A stretch of 44,239 nt of DNA. Source: an uncultured Prevotella sp. (lineage in GTDB: Bacteria > Bacteroidota > Bacteroidia > Bacteroidales > Bacteroidaceae). Below are positions 18,549-26,002 of the stretch, piece by piece; within the stretch, counting starts at the first letter, position 1; each line of letters opens with the position of its first letter. The translations under genes and the position numbers were made by a program. The DNA lies in assembly GCA_945833995.1 (NCBI GenBank), contig CAMAGM010000004.1, positions 1 to 44,239 on the forward strand, written 5' to 3'. The notes beneath the pieces were generated by a model, which saw nothing but the letters and a program-made list of their open reading frames with translations, ran no database searches and was not told the DNA's origin.

Positions 18549-19259
18549 TCAAACCAGCGTGTAGCGGTCGATAACGTCGTTGATAGAGTCCTTGTAGCTG
18601 TCGGAAATTGGCACATAGATGTCGCCAAACACGAAGCGCATGCGGTCAATGAGGTTCACCTTGGTCATGTGTACGATGAACGAGCGGTGGGAGCGCAGAA
18701 ACTCTGGTCGGGGAAGGAAATCCTCAAGCGTCTTCATGTTCATCAGCGACATTATCTTGTCGCCGTTCTCAAGGTAGATTCTCACATAGTCCTTAAGTCC
18801 CTCGATGTATATGATGTCGTCGAGGGAGACGCGAACAAGTTTGTAATCGCTCTTCACGAACATGAATCGGTCGTTGCGGAAACTGTCGAGTTTTGACACT
18901 CGTGTGAACCACTCAAGTCCTTTCTGTGCCACTTTTATGAACTTCTCATAGCTGATAGGTTTTAGCAGATAGCCCAGCGCGTCAATGTCGTAGCCCTCAA
19001 GGGCATATTCGCTGAATGCCGTGGTGAAGACGATGCGTGTCTCCTTCGGTAGGATTTTCGCAAATTCCAGCCCGCTGAGCTCAGGCATCTGTATGTCAAG
19101 GAAAAGTAGGTCAACAGGATGCTCACGCAATGCCTTGATGGCACTTACGGCACTGTTGTAACCTCCTGTTAGGTTGAGAAAAGGAGTACGTCTGACGTAT
19201 CCTGAAAGCAGTTCGACTGCCAATGGCTCGTCGTCAATAATAGCACAGTTTAGTGTCAT
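18549..19259 (-). CDS. LytTR-family response regulator
   Basis: A 236-residue regulator. Its receiver domain (CAIIDDEPLAVELL; acceptor Asp in LLFLDIQMPELSG, about residue 56; Lys in YLLKPI) is joined to a LytTR DNA-binding domain (FMFVKSDYKLVRVSLDDIIY, then FLRSHRSFIVH). The cognate kinase gene lies upstream and overlaps it by 26 bases. It is the last gene of the TolC-MacA-MacB operon, so it most likely controls that exporter or envelope genes. Confidence 0.95.
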   Translation of the reverse strand: MTLNCAIIDDEPLAVELLSGYVRRTPFLNLTGGYNSAVSAIKALREHPVDLLFLDIQMPELSGLEFAKILPKETRIVFTTAFSEYALEGYDIDALGYLLKPISYEKFIKVAQKGLEWFTRVSKLDSFRNDRFMFVKSDYKLVRVSLDDIIYIEGLKDYVRIYLENGDKIMSLMNMKTLEDFLPRPEFLRSHRSFIVHMTKVNLIDRMRFVFGDIYVPISDSYKDSINDVIDRYTLV

Positions 19260-20289
19260 AAATTACGATTTTGGAGTTGTATTCTTTTTCATCAGCCCAT
19301 TTCTCCCATTTGTAGTTGTCCTTATAGGCGAGCTCAAGTCGTTTCAACACTTGTTGCAAGCCTATTCCATGACCACTGTGGTCGCTCTTGGGCTTCGGGT
19401 TGTTGCTGTTTCGGATGTGACATTCAATGATGCCCACGTCGGCCCTTATGTCGATATATACATAGCTTGGTGCCGATGCGCTTACGCCATGTTTGAAGGC
19501 ATTCTCAATGAGTGAGATGATTATCATGGGCGCGATGCAGGCATGGCTGTCCTGTGGGACGATGATGTTTACCCTTACATCGACATTTGACGATACCCTG
19601 ATACGCATCAGGTTGATGTAGTTGTTAATGAAATTTATCTCGTCGGTGAGATGCACGAACTCACGGTCGTTCTCATATAGCACATAGCGTAGGATTTTGC
19701 TAAGCTGGTCGATGGCATTTTGGGCTCGTGTGGTGTCAATGGCTGTCAAAGCATAGATGTTGTTTAGTGTGTTGAGCAGGAAGTGTGGATTGATTTGCGC
19801 CTTGAGGTTTTTCAGCTCTGCCTCAGTCTTGGCTTTCTCTATCTCCATACGCGCATCCTCAGTCTGTCGCAGTTTTTCAGAAAGGCGTATTGCCGTTGCA
19901 ACCACACACGACATGACCATGTTGAACATGTCGCGGAGCATGAAGACGTACGGGCGGAGGTCAGGACCTATATGCACGTCGCCATTGCCTTTTAAGGGTT
20001 CAAACAGCGTGCGGCAGTAGTGCATCCAGTAGTGCAGGCTGATTGTGAGGAGCAAGATTAAGACCACGTTCGTAAGATAGAACATCTTGCGCTTGTTGTC
20101 AAGATAGTATCGTGGAACGAGGAAGCAGTAGTTGACATAGAAAACCACCACCAACGTTAGAGGTGCGACGCTAAAGAAGAGATAGCGCCGCACATCGAGG
20201 AAGTTGGTGTGGCCTGTGTACATCAGCGGCGTGAAAAAGATCAGAATCCACGCCGCGATGTGCAGGGCAAAGTTTAGTTTTTTATTCAT
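19234..20289 (-). CDS. LytS/YpdA-type sensor histidine kinase
   Basis: A 351-residue kinase with four hydrophobic segments in the first ~140 residues, a short coiled coil (ETEDARMEIEKAKTEAELKNL type) and the His_kinase domain motif NPHFLLNTLNNIYAL with the phosphorylated His. A HATPase N-box (IISLIENAFKHG) and a glycine box (HGIGLQQVLKRL) follow. It has no extracellular sensor domain, so it probably senses the membrane or a partner such as the adjacent exporter. It overlaps the MacB gene by 8 bases and the regulator gene by 26 bases, a sign of translational coupling. Confidence 0.94.
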   Translation of the reverse strand: MNKKLNFALHIAAWILIFFTPLMYTGHTNFLDVRRYLFFSVAPLTLVVVFYVNYCFLVPRYYLDNKRKMFYLTNVVLILLLTISLHYWMHYCRTLFEPLKGNGDVHIGPDLRPYVFMLRDMFNMVMSCVVATAIRLSEKLRQTEDARMEIEKAKTEAELKNLKAQINPHFLLNTLNNIYALTAIDTTRAQNAIDQLSKILRYVLYENDREFVHLTDEINFINNYINLMRIRVSSNVDVRVNIIVPQDSHACIAPMIIISLIENAFKHGVSASAPSYVYIDIRADVGIIECHIRNSNNPKPKSDHSGHGIGLQQVLKRLELAYKDNYKWEKWADEKEYNSKIVIYDTKLCYY

Positions 20290-21520
20290 ACCTCAATGCC
20301 TCTATTGGGTCGAGTTGAGCTGCCTTCTTGGCTGGATACCAACCGAAGAACACTCCTGTTAGGGTGCAGACGGCAAAACTCATTATTATGGTCCATCCTT
20401 GTATGTCGATTGGCCAGTGTGCCATTGACTTTATCATGAATGATGCGCCGATGCCGAGAAAAACACCGATTATTCCTCCCGTGACACTCAGCAGTATAGC
20501 CTCGATGAGGAACTGGTTGAGAATGTCGATTCCCCTTGCACCGACACTCATGCGCAGACCTATCTCACGCGTGCGCTCCGTGACGCTAACATACATGATG
20601 TTCATGATGCCGATGCCACCTACGACGAGCGATATGCCTGCCACGCAACCAAGCAGTATTGTCAGCATGTCGGTGGTTGACGTCATCATCGACGACAGTT
20701 CCTCCTGCGATCGGATGTTGAAGTCGTCGGCATCTGCCTCGGTGGTCTCCGTGGCATCTTTCAGCTTGTGGGTGCGTCGGAGGATTGCCGTTATCTGGTC
20801 AGTGGCTTTCTCCGTCACTCCCTCGGTTATTGCCGAACACTGTATTCCTCCAAGATAGGTCTGTGCAAGGATGCGTTTCATCACCGACGTGTATGGGGCA
20901 AGCACGAGGTCATCCTGGTCCATGCCCATCGAGTTGTAGCCTTTTTTCTTCAACACTCCTACCACGCGGAACGGAATGCTGTTGAAGCGCACTACCTTAC
21001 CTATTGGGTCGCCTCCGTTGGGGAAAAGGTTATCCACTACGGTCTGACCGAGAATACACACTTTTGCGCTCGTCTTGATATCGCCATCGGTGAACATCTC
21101 GCCATCGGCAACGTTGAGCTGGCGTATTTCCATATAGTCCTGATTCACGCCATAGATGGTGGATGGGGTGTTCTCATTGCCATAGATGAACTGCCCGCTC
21201 TTGCTTACGGTGGGGCTTATTGCCTTTATGTAAGTACATTCCTCCTTTATTGCCTCATAGTCGGTGAGCTTCAGCGTCTCCATTGATGAGGCATCCTGAC
21301 GCACTCCACCACGGCGGTCGGCTCCAGGACCGATCATTATCATGTTTGAGCCCATCTCGGCAATGTTCGCCTGAATGCTCTGTTTTGTGCCCTGACCAAC
21401 GGCAAGCATGGTTATGACCGATGCTATACCGATGATGATGCCGAGGGCTGTGAGAAACGAGCGTGTCTTGTTGGCAGCTATTGCCCTTATGGCTATCTTG
21501 AATAGATTCGTATAGTTCAT
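20282..21520 (-). CDS. MacB-like ABC transporter permease
   Basis: A 412-residue permease: an N-terminal membrane helix (ALGIIIGIASVITMLAVGQG), a periplasmic MacB core of about 220 residues, and three C-terminal helices ending FFGWYPAKKAAQLDPIEALRYE, the FtsX/MacB signature end. The ATPase is a separate gene upstream, the usual split in Bacteroidetes. With the TolC and MacA genes it forms a tripartite exporter working by mechanotransmission, exporting macrolides, peptides or siderophores in relatives. The substrate here is unknown. Confidence 0.95.
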   Translation of the reverse strand: MNYTNLFKIAIRAIAANKTRSFLTALGIIIGIASVITMLAVGQGTKQSIQANIAEMGSNMIMIGPGADRRGGVRQDASSMETLKLTDYEAIKEECTYIKAISPTVSKSGQFIYGNENTPSTIYGVNQDYMEIRQLNVADGEMFTDGDIKTSAKVCILGQTVVDNLFPNGGDPIGKVVRFNSIPFRVVGVLKKKGYNSMGMDQDDLVLAPYTSVMKRILAQTYLGGIQCSAITEGVTEKATDQITAILRRTHKLKDATETTEADADDFNIRSQEELSSMMTSTTDMLTILLGCVAGISLVVGGIGIMNIMYVSVTERTREIGLRMSVGARGIDILNQFLIEAILLSVTGGIIGVFLGIGASFMIKSMAHWPIDIQGWTIIMSFAVCTLTGVFFGWYPAKKAAQLDPIEALRYE

Positions 21521-21542
21521 TTTTACTCTATTTTGAAAAGAA

Positions 21543-21585
21543 ACAACTTGTCAACTAAGTATTAACTCGTCAACTTGTCAACTCA
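21543..21585. repeat. GTCAACTT/GTCAACTC repeat inside the efflux operon
   Basis: The 66-base gap between the MacB and ATPase genes is largely tandem GTCAACTT-type units. The 19 bases at 21565-21583 (ACTCGTCAACTTGTCAACT) recur exactly, inverted, at 44067-44085 near the window end. This makes it an interspersed repeat and not an operator specific to this operon. Confidence 0.7.
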
Positions 21586-21586
21586 T

Positions 21587-22339
21587 TCATTCGTCGGTGG
21601 AAACAGGCAGTGCTGCTAAACCTTCCGCCGCCGACTGTATGTTGTTGTTCACTTCGTCGCTTATCACCTTGCCATCGCGGAGCATGATGTTGCGGCTCGA
21701 ATAGTTTGCGATGTCGGGGTTGTGCGTTACAAAGATTATCGTGCGTCCCTCGGCATGTAGTTTCTGGAAGAGCACGAGAATCTCGAACGATGTCCTCGTG
21801 TCGAGGTTTCCCGTTGCCTCGTCGGCAAGTATCACCGCGGGGTTGTTCACTAAGGCGCGGGCTATTGCCACTCGCTGCATCTGTCCGCCTGACATTTGAT
21901 TTGACTTGTGGTAGAGCCGGTCGCCAAGTCCAACTGCTTTCAGTGCCTCTATGGCACGCTTGTGGCGTTCCTCAGCGCTTACACTCGGATTATACATCAG
22001 CGGTAGCTCAACGTTCTCAACGCTTGTTGTCTTTGCCAAGAGATTGTAGTTCTGGAATATGAATCCAATCTTTCGGTTGCGGAGCACGGCACGTTGCGAG
22101 CGTGACATGGTGCGTACTGGAACACCATCGAGAATGTATTCTCCGCTTGAGGGAGTGTCGAGACAGCCGAGCTGGTTGAGGAGTGTTGATTTTCCAGAAC
22201 CCGACTTTCCCATGATGGTGACAAACTCACCCTCGTATATCTTAAACGACACGCCACGCAGGGCATGGACGGTTTCCTCGCCAACAAGGAAGTCCCGCCT
22301 AACGTCCTGTAGTTCTATAACAACTTTCCTGTCTGTCAT
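21587..22339 (-). CDS. ABC transporter ATP-binding protein (MacB-type exporter)
   Basis: A 250-residue ATPase: Walker A GKSGSGKST (about residues 44-52), Q-loop FIFQNYNLLAKTT, signature MSGGQMQR, Walker B VILADEATGNLD, H-loop FVTHN. The C-terminal ~20 residues after the ATPase fold (NNNIQSAAEGLAALPVSTDE) are a tail of unknown role. It is the ATPase for the permease at 20282 and lies 41 bases after the MacA-like adaptor gene. Confidence 0.95.
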   Translation of the reverse strand: MTDRKVVIELQDVRRDFLVGEETVHALRGVSFKIYEGEFVTIMGKSGSGKSTLLNQLGCLDTPSSGEYILDGVPVRTMSRSQRAVLRNRKIGFIFQNYNLLAKTTSVENVELPLMYNPSVSAEERHKRAIEALKAVGLGDRLYHKSNQMSGGQMQRVAIARALVNNPAVILADEATGNLDTRTSFEILVLFQKLHAEGRTIIFVTHNPDIANYSSRNIMLRDGKVISDEVNNNIQSAAEGLAALPVSTDE

Positions 22340-22380
22340 TGCTTATTTTCCATTTTTTTTCTGTTCATCACTCCGTGGTC

Positions 22381-23559
22381 TTACTTCTTCTTGTTTCTTC
22401 CCGGAGGGCCTGGGGCGAATGGAGATCGTTCTTGCTGCTGCTCGGCAGGCTCTGCCTGTGCGGCTATTTCCTCAACTCCGGTAACAATAATGCTGCCTTC
22501 GCTGATGCCTGAGAGTATTTCGGTGTTTATGCCGTCAGACATTCCTATCTGCACGGTGTGTGCCTTCAGCGTGTTGCCCTCTATTGTCCACACCTTGTTC
22601 TTGCCGTTAGTGTCCTGTATCTTCATCTTTCCGACTGTCTCCTGTGTAGGCGTAAAGCGCAGTGCCTTGCTTGGCACGCTCAGCACTCCTTGCTTCTCGG
22701 CTGTGTAGATGGTCACGTTGGCGGTGAGTCCAGGCTTTAGCTTGAGGTCGTTGTTGGGTGCGCTGATTACAACCTCGTAGGTTACGACATTGTTCGTTGT
22801 GGTGGCTTCCTGTCTCACCTGTGTCACCTCGCCCTCAAACGTGTCGTTGGGGTAGGCGTCAACGGTGAATGTCACTCTCTCGCCCTCCTTCACGTCGCCT
22901 ATGTCAGCCTCGTCAACGTCGGCGATGACACGCATGTCGGTAAGGTTCTGCGCAATGGTGAAAAGCTCTGGGGTGCTGAAGCTGGCGGCAACTGTCTGTC
23001 CTTCCTCAACAGCCTTCGACAACACAACACCGTCGATAGGCGACGTGATGGTGGCATAGCCGAGGTTTGTCTGTGCTTTCTGCACCGACTCCTTCGAGGT
23101 GTTCACTGTCTGCAGTGCCTTGTCGTAGGAGAGTTTCGCGCTCTCATACTCGTCGGCGCTCACGAGACCTTTGTCAAACAGTGTCTTGTAGCGCTTGAAG
23201 TTGTCGCTCTCGTATTTCAGGCTGCTCTGTGCGCTTGCGAGGTTTGCCTTTGCGGTGTTCAGTTCGCTAATGAGGTTTGTCTTGTCAAGCTCCGCTATCA
23301 CCTGTCCTTTCTTCACCACGCTGTTGTAGTCAACAAACAGTCGGCTTACGATACCCGAAACCTGCGTACCAACGGTCACCGATGTCACTGGCTCTATGGT
23401 TCCTGTGGCTGTCACGCTGTTCTGTATGTTTGCCTTTTGTGCCTTTTCCTTGCTGAACTGTATTTGAAGGTCTTTCTTGTTTCCGGAGAACAACCATGCG
23501 GCAACCGCCACGACGATGATTGCTCCTGCGATATACCATATTTTGCTAATCTTTTTCAT
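22381..23559 (-). CDS. Periplasmic adaptor (MacA-like membrane fusion protein)
   Basis: A 392-residue protein with an N-terminal membrane anchor (IWYIAGAIIVVAVAAWLF) and a split lipoyl/barrel-sandwich domain (VTVGTQVSGIVSRLFVDYNSVVKKGQ and TITSPIDGVVLSKAVEEGQTV) around a coiled-coil hairpin (about residues 95-165). Beta-barrel and membrane-proximal domains follow. It links the MacB permease to the TolC channel. A short basic, proline-rich end (PFAPGPPGRNKKK) closes the protein. It follows the TolC gene by 26 bases. Confidence 0.95.
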   Translation of the reverse strand: MKKISKIWYIAGAIIVVAVAAWLFSGNKKDLQIQFSKEKAQKANIQNSVTATGTIEPVTSVTVGTQVSGIVSRLFVDYNSVVKKGQVIAELDKTNLISELNTAKANLASAQSSLKYESDNFKRYKTLFDKGLVSADEYESAKLSYDKALQTVNTSKESVQKAQTNLGYATITSPIDGVVLSKAVEEGQTVAASFSTPELFTIAQNLTDMRVIADVDEADIGDVKEGERVTFTVDAYPNDTFEGEVTQVRQEATTTNNVVTYEVVISAPNNDLKLKPGLTANVTIYTAEKQGVLSVPSKALRFTPTQETVGKMKIQDTNGKNKVWTIEGNTLKAHTVQIGMSDGINTEILSGISEGSIIVTGVEEIAAQAEPAEQQQERSPFAPGPPGRNKKK

Positions 23560-23585
23560 TGTCTTTCGTTTTATTTTATTGGGGA

Positions 23586-24965
23586 TTAGAGGCTTTCGCC
23601 ATTGTAGAATTTCAATAGTTGTATGTCGAGAATCGTCATATACTTGCTTTGCAGCATGTTCTGCTGGGCTGTGACGAGATTGTTCTTGCCCGTCATTAGT
23701 TCAACGATGTTCTTCAGTCCGAGTCGGAACTGCTCGCTCAGCAAGTCGTAGCTTGCCTCCATGCTCTCTACGCTAGCCTGGGCTGCCTTGAACTTCTGCT
23801 GGTTGGTGTTGGCGTCAAGCCAGTAGCCCTCAATGGTGCTGTAGAGTGTCTTGCGCTTGTCCTGGAGGTCGAGGTTGGCGTCTATCACGGCGAGCCGTGC
23901 CTTGTTTACGCTTGTCTTCGTAGAGCGGTTGTCGAATATAGGTATGCTCACCGAAAGTCCTGCCGTAGCGTCGAAGTTGGTCTTCATCTGATAGCCCCAG
24001 CTGTGGTTGTTCATCGAGGTGGTGCTTGTCCCTAAGCCTCCGTTCATGCTGATTTGTGGCAGCTTGCCTGCCTTGGCTATCTTTACGCCAAGCTCCTGGC
24101 TCTCTATGTTGAGCAGTCCGCTGGCAATCTCTGGCCTACCTGCCAATGCGTTCTGATATACTCCTTGCAGCGATGGTATTTCAGCCAGAGCCTTCGTGTC
24201 GCTCTCCTCTGGTATATAGATGTCGAAATCCATGTCACCCTCAAGTTCAAGCAGCTGCTTGAGCTGGAGTTTCGCCTTTGCGGTCTCTGCCTGTGCGTTC
24301 ACTATGTTGTATTCGTCTTGCTTTGTCTGTGCAGTAAGCTGTGCGAGGTCTGCTTTCGACATTTTTCCCACTTCCACTTGTGCCTTTCCGCTTTCCTCGT
24401 TCTTCAGGCTTGTGGCGTAGCTTTGCTCGTTCACTTTTATTGCCTCGTTGAGGTAGAGAATCTGGACATAGAGGTTGGCAATCTGCTCTTTCAGCGTGTT
24501 CGCAGCCGTTGCCGAGTCAAGCTCTGCCTTTTCCGACGTGAGTTTGTTCTGCTTCAGCGTGTTGTGGTTGCGGTTGCCGTTCCACAGCGTCCACTGCGCA
24601 TTCACGGCATAGCTGCCGTTGTAGTAGGTCTTGCTGATTTTGTTCACCACCGTACCGTTTGCTACAGTGCTTACTCCAGCCTCGTTCCAAGGTCTCCATC
24701 CGAACGACTGGTTGGTGGATGCGCTGAGTGAGGGTAGTAGGGCGGCCTTCGCCTGTTCCACGTCCTCTTTTGATGAGAGAATAGCAACTTGGCTCTTCTT
24801 CAGCGTGATGCTGTTTTCCATTGCATGTCTTATGCAATCGTCAAGTGTCCACTTGTGTGTGGTCTGCTCTGTGGTTTTCGTGTCAATAGTTGGTCCCGTC
24901 TCCTGTGCGGAGATCACAGTGGGGGGCAGCAACAACGACATAAGAATTAAATGCTTTATGTTCAT
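23586..24965 (-). CDS. TolC-family outer-membrane channel
   Basis: A 459-residue protein with signal peptide MNIKHLILMSLLLPPTVISA. It has two OEP repeats of long alternating helices (LDDCIRHAMENSITLKKSQ in the first; AKAGKLPQISMNGGLG and LSVSIPIFDNRSTKTS in the second), as in TolC and OprM. The frame is open to 25016, but the signal peptide marks the ATG at 24965. It is the first gene of the leftward efflux operon TolC-MacA-ATPase-MacB-kinase-regulator. Confidence 0.94.
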   Translation of the reverse strand: MNIKHLILMSLLLPPTVISAQETGPTIDTKTTEQTTHKWTLDDCIRHAMENSITLKKSQVAILSSKEDVEQAKAALLPSLSASTNQSFGWRPWNEAGVSTVANGTVVNKISKTYYNGSYAVNAQWTLWNGNRNHNTLKQNKLTSEKAELDSATAANTLKEQIANLYVQILYLNEAIKVNEQSYATSLKNEESGKAQVEVGKMSKADLAQLTAQTKQDEYNIVNAQAETAKAKLQLKQLLELEGDMDFDIYIPEESDTKALAEIPSLQGVYQNALAGRPEIASGLLNIESQELGVKIAKAGKLPQISMNGGLGTSTTSMNNHSWGYQMKTNFDATAGLSVSIPIFDNRSTKTSVNKARLAVIDANLDLQDKRKTLYSTIEGYWLDANTNQQKFKAAQASVESMEASYDLLSEQFRLGLKNIVELMTGKNNLVTAQQNMLQSKYMTILDIQLLKFYNGESL

Positions 24966-25103
24966 GTTCTTTCTGTTTTGTCGGTGCAAAGTTGGGAATA
25001 AATCGGGAAATATCAAAACATAATAGATATAATAAGCAAGTTAGTAGAAATAATAAGCCTTTTTTTCTTGCTGGATTTTGTTTCGTTTAGTTTTATTAAC
25101 TAC

Positions 25104-25135
25104 AAGAGGTGGAGTAAAACGCTACTCCACCTCTT
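25104..25135 (-). terminator. Hairpin overlapping the riboflavin synthase stop codon
   Basis: AAGAGGTGGAGTA (25104-25116) pairs perfectly over 13 bases with TACTCCACCTCTT (25123-25135) across a 6-base loop. The stop codon (25122-25124) lies at the loop edge, so the last four coding codons form one arm. On the minus strand it is followed by AT-rich sequence without a clean U-run. Confidence 0.6.
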
Positions 25136-25724
25136 TAAGTCTTGCTATGTATTTGCCTAAAATGTCGAACTCTATGTTCACCTTCGTGCCCACTTCTATG
25201 TCGTGGAAGTTGGTATGCTCGAAGGTGTATGGAATGATGGCAACTTGGAAGGAGTCCTTTGTAGGGTTGCACACGGTGAGCGACACGCCGTTGACCGTTA
25301 CGCTACCCTTGTCAACCGTGAAATAGCCGTGGCGGGCTTTCTCCTTGTCGTACGCGTATTGGAAGGTGAAGTACTTGCTGCCGTTGGCATCGTCAATTGC
25401 AGTGCAGATGGCTGTCTGGTCAACGTGCCCTTGCACGATGTGTCCGTCGAGTCGTCCGTTCATCATCATCGAGCGTTCCACGTTCACTCTGTCGCCTACC
25501 TTCAGGTCGCCAAGGTTGCTCCTGTCGAGAGTCTCCTTCATGGCAGTCACTACATATTCTTTTCCATCGTTCCTCACCACTGTAAGGCAAACGCCATTGT
25601 GGGCTACGCTCTGGTCGATTTTCAGCTCGCCCACGAAAGAGCACTTCAACGTGAGGTCGATGTTGTCACGGTCGCGGCTTATTGCCGTAACCGTAGCATA
25701 TTCTTCAATTATTCCGGAAAACAT
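25122..25724 (-). CDS. ribE: Riboflavin synthase alpha chain
   Basis: A 200-residue protein with the characteristic start MFSGIIEEYATV and two tandem lumazine-binding domains, each with its conserved core (NGVCLTVV near residue 43 and NGVSLTV near residue 146). It converts two 6,7-dimethyl-8-ribityllumazine molecules into riboflavin and a pyrimidine. The usual length for the family is about 200-215. It stands alone here. The U-tract of a structured RNA ends about 30 bases before its start. Confidence 0.96.
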   Translation of the reverse strand: MFSGIIEEYATVTAISRDRDNIDLTLKCSFVGELKIDQSVAHNGVCLTVVRNDGKEYVVTAMKETLDRSNLGDLKVGDRVNVERSMMMNGRLDGHIVQGHVDQTAICTAIDDANGSKYFTFQYAYDKEKARHGYFTVDKGSVTVNGVSLTVCNPTKDSFQVAIIPYTFEHTNFHDIEVGTKVNIEFDILGKYIARLKEVE

Positions 25725-25755
25725 ATACTATATTATATAAAAAGGTGTAAACTTG

Positions 25756-25949
25756 AAAAAAAAAGTAGGACCGTACCCGAAGATGATGAAAACTCCTTAT
25801 TGAATAAGGTGTGAGCGTCTCCCCGCTTTTGTAATCCACCGGCCTTGCGGCTATCCGAGGAATGTGGCCCGCCATTGGCAAAGGAAGACTACTCGTGTTT
25901 TCTATTTTATTTGATGAGTATCCCTATCTTTCTGATACGGTCCTGTAAG
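25756..25949 (-). ncRNA. Structured RNA of about 190 nt with its own promoter and U-tract (6S-like outline)
   Basis: A -7 box at 25956-25963 would start a minus-strand transcript near 25949. Its ends pair perfectly over 9 bases (AGGACCGTA from 25936-25944 with TACGGTCCT from 25767-25775), extended inward by GA(A)AGAT with ATCTTC. Nine U follow the closing stem (25756-25764). Inside are an A-rich-loop hairpin (TACTC/GAGTA), a GCC-GCAA-GGC tetraloop hairpin, GCG-GGGAGA-CGC, and CCTTAT-TCA-ATAAGG near the 3' side. A closed rod of about 190 nt with a small 3'-side hairpin resembles 6S RNA, but I cannot confirm that. It could instead be a leader of ribE, which begins 32 bases downstream; I see no FMN-riboswitch consensus. 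That this is an RNA gene is well supported; its identity is not. Confidence 0.6.
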
Positions 25950-25955
25950 TGTCTG

Positions 25956-25963
25956 CAAAGGTA
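25956..25963 (-). promoter_or_regulatory. -7 box of the structured RNA
   Basis: The minus strand reads TACCTTTG, a perfect TAnnTTTG. TTG-containing sequence (GTTTTGTTGTT) lies 20-23 bases upstream as a possible -33 box. Confidence 0.65.
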
Positions 25964-26002
25964 ATGCATTATTGTCGAATTAACAACAAAACAATGTTAT
26001 TT

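Noticed and set aside
25725..25960. FMN riboswitch controlling ribE
   Set aside because: The position is right, but the conserved FMN-aptamer blocks are not found; the ends pair with each other and are followed at once by a U-tract, which suits a separate RNA better.
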